The notes: generated by a model not told the origin, from the sequence alone. 64,000 nucleotides of DNA from Pisolithus tinctorius (GCA_024663395.1 JANFAH010000002.1:1550001-1614000); one strand, 5' to 3'; counted from the stretch's first letter, positions 1 through 12,252 are shown. A program made the numbers and translations.

Positions 1-1439
1 CAGTTCAAGGATGGGAGTACTGCAAGCAAGGATTTACAACAGGACCTGACAATGGCTGTCCAAGAATATCAGACATCAGGTGTCCAAGACATCATTAACA
101 CATCAATTGCAGAAGCCTTCCAGAAGCATGGTGAAAGTGTGAATGATTTATGCCCCATGCTTGTGGATATTGCATTGGAAAACCAGATGTGTAAGACACT
201 ACTTTTACCATAGTCATTGACACCCTATTTAAATTGTCCACAGCAAAGAACATTCTGAAATGAGAAATTCAGTTCTCATGCTGTTCACTATTCTTGGTAA
301 GCCCCTTGGTTTCCATCTGTTAACCAGTCTGAAGATTTGATTTGCAACATCCCAATCCCTACCAGTGTCTTGTTTAGCAATCCCCTATTGTGGTGGAAAT
401 TTTGGAATCTGTATGTCATGGTGTACATTCATGTCTTCTCATAAAGTTCTGTGCAACCTTCAAATTTGAATCCTGACTTCCTGGCCTCAGAAGCTAGGAA
501 TTTATGCTGCATTTGTGTGACCCCATATAGATTGCTGGAAGCTAGCAATATATAAAGCACTTTCCCAAGCCCCTTACACATCCAAACTGCCACCACAATG
601 TCACAATTCTCATAAATATGTTTGGTGACATTTGCTCTTGAGTCAGAAAACATCTATGTGCATATTTTTCTTTTGCACATTCCTGAGTTGCTTGGTTTCC
701 ATTGACATAGGAAGTTCTGCATTCTGCATTTGGATCTCCTTGAACTTTTCCTCCATGCAACTTCCAGTCATAACATTCCAACTTTGCTTGTTTGTGGTTA
801 TGGATTTCAATTGACTTCAGCTGGTAGATCAGCTCTGCTTGTCCAATCTCAACCTCAGGTGAATTCTTGGGGGGGGGGGGACTTCTGTGTCATCTCAGGT
901 GCTTCCTCTTCAGTCTTCTGATACATAGCTTGGATGTATATACCTGATCTATGCTTGGAGACATTTGCTTACCTGGGTATGGAGCTTAATCTATGGCATG
1001 GCCACTACCACTTCCATGGCTACCAAGTGTTCTGCTGAGGGTGTGTCTGTCCATCAGCAAGACTACAGCTATATTAATTTTACCTAATTGTGACATATTA
1101 CAGCTTAGTTACTTGGCCATTTATGCCAAGGCACTAGGTAACATCAAGTTAAAAAGATTTACTTAGGAAACTATTTCCAAGATCACACCAAGTATTCAAG
1201 TCCAATAAGATGGTTCAAGTGTTATTGTGCATACCACTTCAGTCACCCCCCCAGGGGACATATTAGGTTCATATATTCTTATAGATGTATCCACCTAATA
1301 GGTGTTGACCACCTGGGTATTCCCAGCAACTGCTGGAGATTCTCCAGAGCAAGATGTCAGACATGGACTTTCTCCAGGATTATTACATCTATAACAGAGT
1401 GCCTGGGGTCCAAATGGGGCTTTCCCCAGTGGATTAATA
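1..1439. other. Upstream part of Gypsy-A or older flank, no clear gene
   Basis: Positions 1-213 are open in frame 1 on the plus strand (70 codons ending in TAG) and contain a GTAAG donor-like site near 192, so they could be the tail of an exon or of a degraded gag. On the minus strand, 541-781 is open and includes a short Glu/Lys/Gln-rich stretch, possibly a remnant of another coding sequence. A run of eleven G lies at about 870-880. CpG is scarce throughout, as in Gypsy-A. I recognise no family here. Confidence 0.3.
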
Positions 1440-1457
1440 GACCTATTTCCTGGGCAT

Positions 1458-1930
1458 CCTGGGGGTTTCCCCAGCCTAAATGGACCTGTTCCCAGTGCAT
1501 CCTTGGGAATTCTCCAGCCTAAATGGACCTGTTCCCAGGTCATCCTTGGGAATTCTCCAGCCTAAATGGACCTGTTCCCAGGTCATCCTTGGGGATTCTC
1601 CAGCCTAAATGGACCTGTTCCCAGGTCATCCTGGGGGATTCTCCAGCCTAAATGGACTTGTTCCCAGGGCATCCTGGAGGTTTCCCCAGCCTAAATGGAC
1701 CTGTTTCCTGGGAATCCTGGGGATTTCTCCAGTGCAAATGGACCTGTTTCCTGGGCATCCTGGGGATTTCCCTAGTCCAAATGGACCTGTTTCCTGGACA
1801 TCCTGGGGGTTTCCCCAGCCCAAATGTCCCTGATCCCTGGGTGTCCTGGAGATTTCCCCAGCATAAATGGACCTGTTCCCAGGGCATCATGGGGGTTTCC
1901 CCAGCCTAAACTGAGCTATTCCCAGAGGAT
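1458..1930 (+). repeat. 43-bp minisatellite, about 11 units
   Basis: Units start at about 1458, 1501, 1544, 1587, 1630, 1673, 1716, 1759, 1802, 1845 and 1888, a strict 43-bp period. Each holds a CCTAAATGGACCTGTT-like core between CCAG and CCAGG stretches, and divergence grows toward the right. Because 43 is not a multiple of three, the array cannot be an in-frame protein repeat. It lies just upstream of the Gypsy-A protease region. Confidence 0.9.
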
Positions 1931-1990
1931 CATCTGAACCACCCAATCAGCCACTGTAAGAGTTGTGCAAGTAAAGGAGACAGCCTACAT

Positions 1991-4982
1991 ATGATTGCTG
2001 ACAGTGAAAGGGATGTCTTAGGTCCCGTGGATGCCATCACTGTCAAGACCAGCCTGCTGAGGAAGCCCTCCTTCCAACTAGACTCTTGGTACTGGTTCAG
2101 GAAGGGTGAGAAGGCCAGAATGAAGAAGTCTGACATATGTCAATTGGATAGAGCTCAAACATGGCAATCTGCACCTATGGGACACCTGATTGAGGAGGCC
2201 ATAGAGACCAAGCTGGAAATGTACAACCTGCAGGTACTTGAAGGAGAGAATCAGGGACATTTCGCATGTGTCCCTAAAGACGACTTGACTTACGAAGTCT
2301 ATGACTATGACATGGCCCTGTGCTTCGAGCTCCCTACATGCAAACTAAAGTCAGAAGAGTTTGACATCATGCATTGGCATGCAAAGAGATTGTTCCATGC
2401 ATGTGTAAGTCTTGCTGGGACTGATCCCACCGAGGATGATGACCTGGGATTAATTTACCTATTCCAAGAGGATGGCAATATGTTGAGTGACGAAGTGTGT
2501 GAGCTCAGGGACATACTGTGTAATGTGCTCCACCTACATGGCACCACTGTCAAGGTGGATAGCTGCTTGACATTACAGCACAATGCTGCGATTGCCAAGG
2601 ACTTCACTCGTAAGGTCCTGAAGCCATTGGCCATGGTGGTACACATCAACAGCCAACCTGCATGGGCCCTGATTGATATGGGATCCCTAGCAGATTTCAT
2701 GTCAGTAACGCTAGTGGAGCAGCTAAATGTAAAAAGAATCCCACTAGAGAAACCCCTCACCATCCAGCTGGCCATTCAAGGATTGAGATTGAAGGTGAAC
2801 TTCGGAATGAGAGTGCAATTCCAGTACCAGGGAATCAACTGCAAATGTCACTTCAATGTGATGAACATCCAGAACTATGACCTGATTTAGGAACACCATT
2901 CCTCTACCAACATCAGGTACTGGTAGGATTACACTCACCATGTGTGGTGATTGGGAGCAAAATCCCAATGGAAATGCAAGGCCCTCAGGTATCTGTCCTA
3001 GAGTCTCAAGCAACTGAGGTATACAACAATAGCCTTGAGAAAGTGTGGCAATACCTTAAGGAACTGTTGAAGCCACTCTGTTCAATGGTTGGCTCAATGG
3101 CCTTACCACCATTCCACACAATCAACCATGAGATTCCTCTGATTGATGAGAAGAAAATATATCCATGGAGACCATCTAAATGCCCAGAAGTGTTGTGACC
3201 ACTCTGGACTGAGAAGAAGAATGCATACCTGAAAATGGGTCAATGGGAGCTCACTGCTGCACACAATACATGCCCTATGTTGCTCATCCCCAAAGCAGGA
3301 GATCCTCTGCAACTGCAAGTCATAGTTGACTTGAGGGAACACAATAAGAACACCAGGAAATTATTGTCCCCAATGCCTGACATGGATGGCATCCTACGAT
3401 GTGTGGCTCAGAAACCCTACTGATCGATAATAGATGGGGCTGATGCATATGAACAGATACAAGTAGTCCTGGAACATGTTGAGTGTACTGCAGTGACAAC
3501 CCCTGATGGAAATATGGTCAGCCTTGTTGTGCAGCAGGGAGACTGCAATGCCCCAGCAACCTACCAGGTGTTCACGAACCATATTTTTGGGGAATACATT
3601 GGGTCCTTCATGGATGTCTACCTTGACGACATTGTCATTTATTCTGATACCTTGGAGGATCATGTATGCCATGTTAAATTGGTGCTTCAGGTTCTCACTC
3701 AAGAGAAGCTGTACCTGAGCAAGAAGAAATTGCGGTTCCTTTGCAACAAAGTGAAGATCCTTGGACACATTGTCACCAATGATGGCATTAAGATGGACCC
3801 AGAGAAAGTTGACCAGATCTGTAACTGGAAGGTTCCTACCAACCACACCCTGTGCAAGGGTTTTATCAGGTCAGTAGGTTACCTCACTGATGACATTTAC
3901 AAAGTATGTGTACCCCTGGGAGTGCTAGCAGAAGCCAGCATGGAAACTCATCCATTTAGATGGATGTTTACTGAGCAGTGAGCATCTGACACAGTGAAAC
4001 AATATGTCACAGCATGTGCACCTCACTGTCAAGTACCTCTAGACTACAGGCCCAACTGTGATCCCATATGGGTGATGACTGATGCATGCAGGAATGGTAT
4101 TGGTGGTTTCATTGCACAGGGACCAGACTGGAAGTCCTTGAAGGTGGCTGCATTCTATTCGGTGAAGATGTTGTCTGCACAGCAAAACTACCCTGTCCAC
4201 AAACAGGAGTTGCTTGTGGGTGTTGAAACAATGCTGAGGCATAAAGATATATTGCAGGGAGTCCACTTCACTTGGGTGACTGACCACAAAAGTTTGATGT
4301 ACCTGTTGGATCAGAAGGAGCTATCTGGGCAGCAGGCATGCTGGCTGGAGAAGCTGGCAGAGTTTGATTTCAAAATAAAATACATCCCAGGCATGGATAA
4401 TGTCCTCCCGGATGCCCTATCAAGGATATATGAGTTTGATGCTCTGGGGACAATTTGTGCCCCAAGCAAGTACCTACCTCATGATGTGGAGGTCAGTGAC
4501 TTGGTATCTTGAGACAACACTGGGAACATAATCACCACACCTGTGTATGTTGGGGTTGAAGCACTTGCCATGTCCCCAGACAAACAAGGAATGTCTGCAG
4601 ATCAACCATCTGGGAGTGGATCAACAAATGTGCCTGTTGGGAGGTCCCTGTCATCGTCACATAACACACCCAGGTTGATGATCTGGATTCAACCACTGAA
4701 AAAGCCACAGGATCAGGCTGTTGACACTGCACAAACAGGTAACCTGCTGGGGCAATCTCGTTGTTGAAGGAATCCTCCTCCCCCAGCAGAGATGGGTTGC
4801 CTGGAGACTGGCATGGAGTTTGCACATCAAGTGAAAAGTCATTTCACCCTCCTAGGCCCAGGTGAGTGAAAGAAGGGGGGGAAGGGTACAGACATACCTA
4901 CCTCACCCAAGAATGGCCATGCCACATCCACATTGCAGGACCATATGCAGAATACACATGTGACAAACACAGAACAACCCGC
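1991..4982 (+). pseudogene. Gypsy-A pol, part 1: protease, reverse transcriptase, RNase H
   Basis: The first open block (1991-2890) ends in a retroviral-type aspartic protease. Its active site reads ALIDMGS where DSG or DTG is usual, so the Ser/Thr position is changed. A one-base frameshift at about 2887 moves the frame. From there one frame continues to about 4800, cut by TGA stops at 3196, 3421, 3979, 4510 and 4765. It carries reverse transcriptase with an intact YLDD box (about 3619-3630), then RNase H beginning at the TDA motif (about 4078) with the usual TDHKSL and PDALSR signatures. All in-frame stops are TGA, consistent with CGA to TGA decay. The frame is then interrupted by the LTR element at 4983. 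Confidence 0.9.
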
Positions 4983-6019
4983 TGTAGGGAATGTAATTTC
5001 CCTACTGGGGGAATTGTTTTATTTTGTTCATTTTATTTAGTTTTGATTCTAGGAGTTTTTTTCTGCTAGTGGTACTTAGCACAAAAAATTTGCAGGTGGC
5101 GATGCTGTGGGAACTGCCTTAAAAGGAAATGCCGCCCTCAGGCAGGGGGGCAGGGAAGGGGGTCGAGCGTTTGGGTGGGCCCTGCCAGGCATCACACTGT
5201 CGTGGCTCGGGCGGGATGGCTCGGGAGGGTGCTGAGGGACTCTGTTCACGTCCTACACGTGTTTATCTATGCTCTTAGCTAACGAAAAGTGCGAAATTTG
5301 CATCGGGAACGGGTTGTAAGGTGCAAAATCCATTGTAAAGTGTGCTAAGTGACTTAGCACCAGGAAATTTGCAGCCAGATAAGCAAATTTTCCCAGGCGG
5401 GAGGGCGGCCCGTGCCAATTTTTTTGCGAGCGCGCGTTCGCACGCGCGCAGCCAAGCCCAAAGCGCAAGTGCCACACACGAGGCACGATCACGTGACCGC
5501 TTCCCGCGCCTGAACACCACTCATCTAGCAAATTTGGGCAGGTCTCTTCGCAGAATACCCATTTATTTCATGAATAATTACATGGTCTGCATAGAGTAGC
5601 TTTCAGTAGCATTGAATTGAGTACGGATGAACAGGCAAGGGTCGTGCGCAGCCCGCAAGTCGCCCGACCCTCACTTTCTCACACGCGTGCCTTCCGCTTA
5701 GTCAGCGCATTTGCAGTGGCTGTAAGCACAGCCACCTGCAAATTTTTCGGAATAAATGGACTTAGAATTTCGCATTTTTGGTTGCTTAGTCAGCACTACC
5801 TAGTACTGGATGTAGTTAGTTTTTTTTTAAAAACAATAGACGAGTTACCCCGAGACAAGAGACGAGTTCGAGCAGGTCGTTTCCCTGCACCCAGACAGCC
5901 TCAGAAGCCTTCAGACAACTACCAGGATCTTGCTAGGCTATAGAAGCCCCTTTTGGCCTACTCATTCCCCTCAGATCTCATCATTCCCCTCACTCATCCT
6001 CTTAAATCCCTTTCCTACA
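4983..6019 (+). repeat. 5' LTR of the gag-only element (1037 bp)
   Basis: Starts TGTAGGG and ends CCTACA. Compared with the 3' LTR it carries an extra 686 bp bounded by two ACTTAG hexamers (5074-5079 and 5760-5765). The extra part is GC- and CpG-rich with repeated AAATTTGCA-type motifs. A TGG lies three bases after the LTR end (6022) and could begin a primer-binding site, but I cannot assign a tRNA. Confidence 0.88.
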
Positions 6020-6244
6020 ACTGGAGCCCACTGCGAGGGGCTTCTGTCTTAGCCTGGCACCCATCCAACCCTTCCCAGATTTTATTTTTCAGTCTCCAGC
6101 TTCGTTTTCGCAATTTTCAGGCTCAGTTCAGCAGATTTTTGCCTTTCAGCCTCGTTTTGCAGTCACTTCGCTCGCAACTTCGTGTTTTCCCACTCGCGCA
6201 CACTCACATATCAAGCACTCGCACTCGCGTTACCCACTATCTTC

Positions 6245-7615
6245 ATGCTCGGCCTCAAAATTCCATGCCGAGGCTCACCCGAAGCACCGAGCTTCTCTGG
6301 GCGCCCCGAGGACCTTCGAAGCTATTTTGATGACATAATCGACTTCTGTGATAGATTCGGCCTCTCGGACGGGCTCACGTGCATCAAATTCGCACTCAAG
6401 TATGCGCCTGTTGAGTCAGTGGACCTCTGGTCCCACTTGGCAGATACCAGGAGTGGAGATTGGTGTTATTTTACCTCAGAAGTGGTCTGGCTGTACCCAG
6501 AGCTGGAGGAGTCCTGCAGGAACCAATTTTTTAGACTGAAAAGTGCACTCGCAAGCTCGGACGCCATCTCGGTATCTTCCCTGGGCGAGTATTTCCGCAG
6601 CTTTTGTCGTTTTTCACTGTCTCTCGAAAAGCAGAAAGAGTCGACATCTCATCTACCGGTTGTGTTTTTTTATGGATTCCTGCCCAAATTCAGATGCGAG
6701 CTGCTCGAGTTTCTTGACTCGCCAGATCAAGAGCTTACTGTGTCTAGTCTTATGATTGCAGCTAAACGGATTCTCGCACTGAGCAGCGGCCTCTGGAAGA
6801 GCAGCAAGGTCAACAGTTCATGCGTGCAGCCATCACATGCCTCAGACAGTCACTCCCCCCATCGTTCATATTCGTTCTGCTTCTTCTGTGGACTTTCGGG
6901 CCATATTCGGGCAGGTTGCCATTCATACAAGTCATATTTAGCTTTGGGAAAGTGTCTACTCGTAAACGGCCGCGTTGTTCTACCTACAGGTCAGGAAATC
7001 CCGCGCGAAGTTGCCGGAAGGACTCTACGAGACCGTCTCGACAACTGGTCTTCGTTGGCAAGCCAGTTCGAGGCTCGTAGGGGCTCATCACTCACTCGCT
7101 CGCTTTCGCCCACAGCTGCACCCTCTTGAAGTGTGTTCGACACACCAGCGCGCATACCCGCTCAGACAAGCATCGTGTCTACTCGGTCCCTACCTACTCT
7201 CCAGCTCGAGCCAGCAGTACCCAACCCGACAGCCATTCCATCTCGTTGCTCGTCAGCCGAGCGCTCTCGTAGCTCACCGCACGCGCAGCCACAGTCGAGG
7301 TGGCCACATACCCAGGGCGAATTGCCCTCGCATCGTCATTCACGTTCACACTCACAGACTCGAAAGGGTTCGTACATACGTTCGAAAGATGAATTCATAC
7401 CGGTCCAGTCGTATTCCCACAGCTTGAAGCAGCATCATGCTCGAAGGTGCTCATATTCATGTTTGACCAGTAGCTCACTCCCTTCTTCCTCGTCCTCATC
7501 CTCACGCTCGCACTCTTGCTCATACTCGAGGAAAGCCCATTCGTTCGCCCACTCCAAGCCGAAGCGGTCGCGCAGCCACAGTCGCACTCCCCGGCGCTCT
7601 CGAAGAGCGCGTTAA
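6245..7615 (+). pseudogene. Gag-like protein with zinc knuckle and RS-rich tail; one in-frame TGA
   Basis: From the ATG at 6245 a frame runs to TGA at 7127-7129 and continues in the same frame to TAA at 7613-7615. The first part resembles the capsid region of Agaricomycete retrotransposon Gag (residues about 1-200). It then carries a CCHC zinc knuckle, C-x2-C-x4-H-x4-C, at about 6873-6914 (CFFCGLSGHIRAGC). After the TGA the frame is strongly Ser/Arg-rich, resembling RS or nucleic-acid-binding tails. The TGA may be a CGA mutated at CpG, making this a broken long Gag, or a real stop. An ATG at 6182 is also in frame. No enzyme domain is present. Confidence 0.7.
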
Positions 7616-9240
7616 CGCTGCGTGTCACACAAATTCCGTTATGTTGTTTTTTTTTATACTTCTTTTGCTTATGGATCTTACAGTATCTAGTATGGATCTA
7701 CCTACATCGTAATGCGGAATTTTTGGTACATTAGATATGTTTGAATTTTCTTGTTTTGCCCTTCATCTTTTACCCCCCAGGCTCGAGTTCACCACAGAAT
7801 GCCATTTTGCATTGCACCTAGCACCTTCCTGCGCTCTACACAATGCCTCACATCCGCGGATACAGTTCTGATGAAGTTACTGCTGACACTGCTCGTCGCT
7901 CGTCAAGACAAATGCTACCTCCCTCGTACCAAGCATGTATCTCGCTCGTTATCGCGCCGTACCTCTCGCTTTTCAGCAGGCTCGTACTACTCGATGTCAA
8001 CTCTCTGTTGGTACCAAGCTCGCTTGCATGCGCCCAGCCGTTGAGGAGATATTCGCGTTTTTGTGGATAGGTCCATTCTCAGGGTCCTGTAGTCGTATCT
8101 CGCTCGTTTCGGCGTCACGCCTCTCGCTTTTCCGCGGACTGGTACTACTCGACCAGAGCTTTCCAGAGAGCCCAAGAATGTTCCAGCGCGCTCAGTGGTT
8201 CTGGAGTTATTTCGCATTTTTGGCGCATGAGGTCTTCTGACTGTAACTCGCGCGAATTTGTGCCGCGTCTCTCGCCTTTTGGCATGCCGGTACTACTCGA
8301 CGAGACCTTTCCAGGGATACCAAGAATGTTTTGGCGCGCGCAGCGGTTTCGGAGGTATTCGCATTTTTGTGAGAAGGTCACCTCGAGGTCTTGCCGCAGT
8401 AGCTCGCACAGTTCTGCGCCGTTCCTCTCTCTTTTCGGGTCGTTCATCCCTCTCGCTGAGCCCTTCCTGGGGACACATGCTTTGTAAAATTCCGCGCAAC
8501 CATTGTCGAGATATCAGCGTTTTCGTATTCAGAGGGCTTCGAGCCAGTTTTACGTATAGCTCGGGATCGGCTGGTCCAATCGGCGTATTTCCTCGTTCTC
8601 CCTGTTCGCCTGCGAATCCTCTACCGTCTCCCGGAGTTTCGTGTTGATCATCCCAGCCGTTGTTGTGCAAGTCGAGCCCTTCTCCCCACCCTCGAAGTCC
8701 TCTCGTCATATCTCGCGCACTCGGGCACCGTTCCTCTCGCTTTTCTGGCAGTCCATTCCCCTTGCATAGCCCTTTCTGGGGACACCTCTTCTGTCAAATT
8801 CCGCACAGCTATCATCGAGATATGCCCATTTTCATGGTTAGAGACACTTTCAGACAACTCCTTGATTATCTCACTCGTTTCTCGACCGGATCTCTCGCTT
8901 TTCGTGATCCTGATGCTACTATTTGACAGCTTCAGAATGGTAGCTTTTCCGTCGTTGTCGCTGCAGAACTCGTGGCTATGTTTGGTTTTTGGTGGATGAG
9001 GATACCTGTGGGCGGTTTTGTGGATATCTCAGGATCAGGCACGTGGATTCTCTCCTTTCATTTTGAAAGGTCCTCGCTGCATTCCCTTCTGTCATCATAT
9101 CTTGTATCGCGGCATTCCGAGCACCCATTTTTCGTCAATGAGTCGTTGTCTCGCCTCCTCCCTCGTGACCATGGATTATTGTGTAGTCAAGCCGCCTTCG
9201 GGTTGACTGGGGACAGTCAAGATCTCAAGTACCCCTGGGA
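7616..9240 (+). other. Non-coding tail of the gag-only element with degenerate tandem repeats
   Basis: No convincing gene. From about 7930 to 8900 a degenerate repeat of about 150 bp recurs five or six times. It is recognised by CTCGCTCGT / CTCTCGCTTTT / GTACTACTCGA blocks followed by CCAAGAATGTT and GCATTTTTG blocks, near 7945, 8095, 8245, 8400 and 8705. The segment just before the 3' LTR lacks an obvious purine run, so the polypurine tract is not clear. Confidence 0.6.
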
Positions 9241-9590
9241 TGTAGGGAATGTAATTTCCCTACTGGGGGAATTGTTTTATTTTGTTCATTTTATTTAGTT
9301 TTGATTCTAGGAGTTTTTTCTGCTAGTGGTACTTAGAATTTCGCATTTTTGGTTGCTTAGTCAGCACTACCTAGTACTGGATGTAGTTAGTTTTTTTTTA
9401 AAAACAATAGATGAGTTACCCTGAGACAAGAGATGAGTTCGAGCAGGTCGTTTCCCTGCACCCAGACAGCCTCAGAAGCCTTCAGACAACTACCAGGATC
9501 TTGCTAGGCTATAGAAGCCCCTTTTGGCCTACTCATTCCCCTCAGATCTCATCATTCCCCTCACTCATCCTCTTAAATCCCTTTCCTACA
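9241..9590 (+). repeat. 3' LTR of the gag-only element (350 bp, internally deleted)
   Basis: Begins TGTAGGG and ends CCTACA, as in the 5' LTR. It matches the two ends of the 5' LTR almost perfectly but lacks the 686-bp middle, with a single ACTTAG at the junction. This is the expected product of deletion between two short direct repeats. Three substitutions near 9410-9435 are all TpG here against CpG in the 5' copy. Confidence 0.9.
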
Positions 9591-11756
9591 CCACTGCTAC
9601 CCCAGATAGCATGGATAAGAGCACAATGACGCATGTACCATTAGTGGTATATCCAGGGAACGAGGGCCTACTGGAGGTGGCAAAGGACAAATACGACCAG
9701 GACCCCTTCTTTAAGCAAATCCTGAGTGATCCAAAGGCATTCAAAAACTTTGAAGTCACACCAGATGGATTCATTAAACTGAGGCTACAAGATCACACAG
9801 TGTTCTGTGTACCAGACATCAAGGTAAAAGGTAAACAACTTTGTGAAGCCATGATCAATCAGGCACATTCTATCCTCACCCACTTGGGTGCAAAGAAAAC
9901 AGTCTCATACATATGGGAGTTCCTATGGTGGGACACTATGGTGAAGGACATCACTGAGTTCTGTGTGTCCTGCTGAACCTGCCAACACAGCAAACCTCTG
10001 ACACACAAGCCATTCAGACTGCTCAACCCATTACCCATCCCCTCATGACCATGGGAAGCAATTGGGGTGGATTTCATAGGCCCCCTACCTGAGTCTAAAG
10101 ACTGCAATGGAAATCATGATTCAATCACTGTCATCATCAACTTGTTAACATCCATGGTGCATCTTGTACCAAGTAAAACAACCTACACTGCCTGCAAGGT
10201 CACAGAATTGATGTTCACTGAGGTATACAAATACCACAGCCTACCTAGGGCGATAGTCAGTGACCGAGACATCCTATTCATGAGCCTGTTCTGGACACAC
10301 CTTAATAGCTTGATTGGAATCAAGCAGAAAATGTCCAGTGCTTATCATCCAGAAACAGACAGAGCCACTGAATGCACAAATTGGACCATTGGGCAAATGT
10401 TGCAATGTTGCATTGGCAATAACCAGAAAGATTGGGTGTCATGGCTGCCTGCCATTGAATTTGCCATCAACAGTGCGATGTCTGAGTCAACAGGCTATGC
10501 ACTGTTCTTCCTGAATACTGGACAGATGCCTTGAAAAATGATATGGGATGCACCTACAAAGGATGAGTACCTGAGTGTCAGAGCCTTTGCCAATAAGATG
10601 AAACTGACAATAATGGATGCTCACAATGCAATAATAAAATTGCATGTGAAGCAGACCATTGGCACTAATAAAAAGTGCTGAGATTGCCCATTCACCAAAG
10701 GGGATCTTGTATACATGTCTACAAAGAACATTAGTCTCCCCAAGGGAATGTCTCAGAAGCTCATACTGAGATTCATGGGACCTTACCGAATACTGGAAGA
10801 TTTTGGGAACTATTCTTTCTGGATCAAGCTCCCAGATAACCTGAAGCAGAGGGGGGTGCATGATGTGTTCCACTCTTCCCTACTAAGGATCCACATCCTG
10901 AACAACGACTGAAAGTTCCCAGGTTGATGGGATGACCAGATACCTGAGTTCAGAGGGACCAACTGTGAATGGGCCATAGATCATATAATCTGGCACCACA
11001 GGAGTCACACCAACATGACATTTGAAGTACAGTGGACAGCAGGAGATCGGACCTGGCTCCCATATGAGGACATTGCTCATTTGAAGGCACTAAGCGATTA
11101 TTTTGAGGTAATCAGAGTTGATGGAATAGATAATTTGAGGGATGTGGGTGACAGGGACACATCGGATGACAATCCCCAGGTATTTGTTGGATACTTGGCA
11201 CTGCATCTGTGTGGAGGCCATAAAAATCACCTGCACATGAGATGGAATGGTCAAGCCCCAAGGACAACTCCATTGCTCTATCCACCTTGCCACAATACTC
11301 ACCCCATGTACCATTCATGCATTCCCTGCCACTGCTCCACATGCACTGTTCCTCGATGACCTCCCAAACAATTTGCATATGGCTGCCCCTCATGCCTGTC
11401 CCCACTGACAGAACTGAGACCTGGGCACCACACATGTTGCAATAAGCCTCCTGCTCCTAATGCCCCTAACAAAAAATGTCCTTACCAAACTCAACCATCT
11501 TCTTGGTGCAAAGGGTGAGGTGAATGAAGCAATATCACTGAAAGGGACTTAGAACCTATTAAGCACATGATCACAGAAATCATTAACAACTTACAAAACT
11601 TGTCATTCAGACCCTGTGCCCCTCCTGCTCATACCAGATCAAAATTCCTGTCCACCACATGCAAAATGAAAAACACCAAGCAACAGAGTACTGACCTCTT
11701 CCTGGTCTGCAACCTTGAGGAGGAAGGACAGGGAGATGAGCATGTGGTTATTCACA
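9591..11756 (+). pseudogene. Gypsy-A pol, part 2: integrase, chromodomain and C-terminal extension
   Basis: One frame runs through the whole segment. It starts with the spacer, then the integrase zinc-binding region (about 9860-9990; the second Cys pair is split by TGA at 9974), the integrase core (about 10060-10540) with the SDRD and NTG-type signatures, a C-terminal region ending in VHDVFHSSLL (about 10855-10885), and a chromodomain-like module (about 11000-11090) with FEVQW and WLPYED. In-frame stops lie at 9974, 10046, 10532, 10679, 10910, 10925, 11357, 11516 and 11525, and every one is TGA. The frame continues past the chromodomain through a Cys/Pro/His-rich stretch to the foldback insertion at 11757. 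Confidence 0.88.
11746..11756 (+). repeat. Left copy of the 11-bp target-site duplication of the foldback element
   Basis: GGTTATTCACA here is identical to 22490-22500. Both copies read V-I-H in the Gypsy-A pol frame. Removing everything between them plus one copy joins the two pol pieces in frame. Confidence 0.85.
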
Positions 11757-11759
11757 TGA

Positions 11760-12252
11760 TTCAGTCACTTGTAAGCCTAAAAGTGGGTCATCTGACATGT
11801 ACATTTTGTCCTGAAACTGGGACTAACCGACATCGGCCGGTGGTCCCTAGGGGTGGGTAGGCCAGACTGTGAAGGTGGGGTCAGCCAACCTGTTTGGAGG
11901 GTGGACCCACTGCCTGAAAGTGGGGTCAGCTGACCTGGCTGGAGGGTGGACCCACCTCCTGAAAGTGGGGTCAGCTGACCTGGCTGGAGGGCAGACCCAC
12001 TGCCTGGAAGTGGGGTCAGCTGACATGATTGGAGGGTGGACCCACCTCCTGGAAGTGGGGTCAGCTGACCTGGCTGGAGGGTGGACCCACCTCCTGGAAG
12101 TGGGGTCAGCTGACCTGGCTGGAGGGTGGACCCACCTCCTGGAAGTGGGGTCAGCTGACCTGGCTGGAGGGTGGACCCACCTCCTGGAAGTGGGGTTGGC
12201 TGACATGATTGGAGGATGGACCCACCTCCTGGAAGTGGGGTCGGCTGACATG
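11760..12252 (+). repeat. Left foldback arm: unique end plus 8 x 45-bp units
   Basis: Positions 11760-11876 are the unique outer end, matching the reverse complement of about 15545-15666 (plus the A at 22482 that continues it beyond Gypsy-B). Then 45-bp units begin at about 11896, 11941, 11986, 12031, 12076, 12121, 12166 and 12211, each with GGAGGGTGGACCCAC and AAGTGGGGTCAGCTGAC cores. The middle units are nearly identical, suggesting recent homogenisation. Confidence 0.9.

Larger units (their letters stand above)
4983..9590 (+). mobile_element. Non-autonomous gag-only LTR retrotransposon inside Gypsy-A
   Basis: Two LTRs beginning TGTAGGGAAT and ending CCTACA flank a 3.2-kb interior. The interior encodes one Gag-like protein and no protease, reverse transcriptase or integrase. 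It is rich in CpG, unlike the Gypsy-A sequence on both sides. Shared LTR sequence differs at only three substitutions, all CpG versus TpG, plus one T in a homopolymer, so the insertion is young. Gypsy-A pol resumes at 9591, directly after the 3' LTR. No clean target duplication is visible: CCCGC before and CCACT after. The element would need enzymes from an autonomous relative. Confidence 0.88.

Noticed and set aside
1295..1909. Several overlapping short frames in the 43-bp array
   Set aside because: Frames shift every unit because 43 is not a multiple of three; no protein is implied.
4978..9595. Target duplication of the gag-only element
   Set aside because: CCCGC on the left and CCACT on the right do not match, so no duplication is claimed even though the LTR ends are clear.
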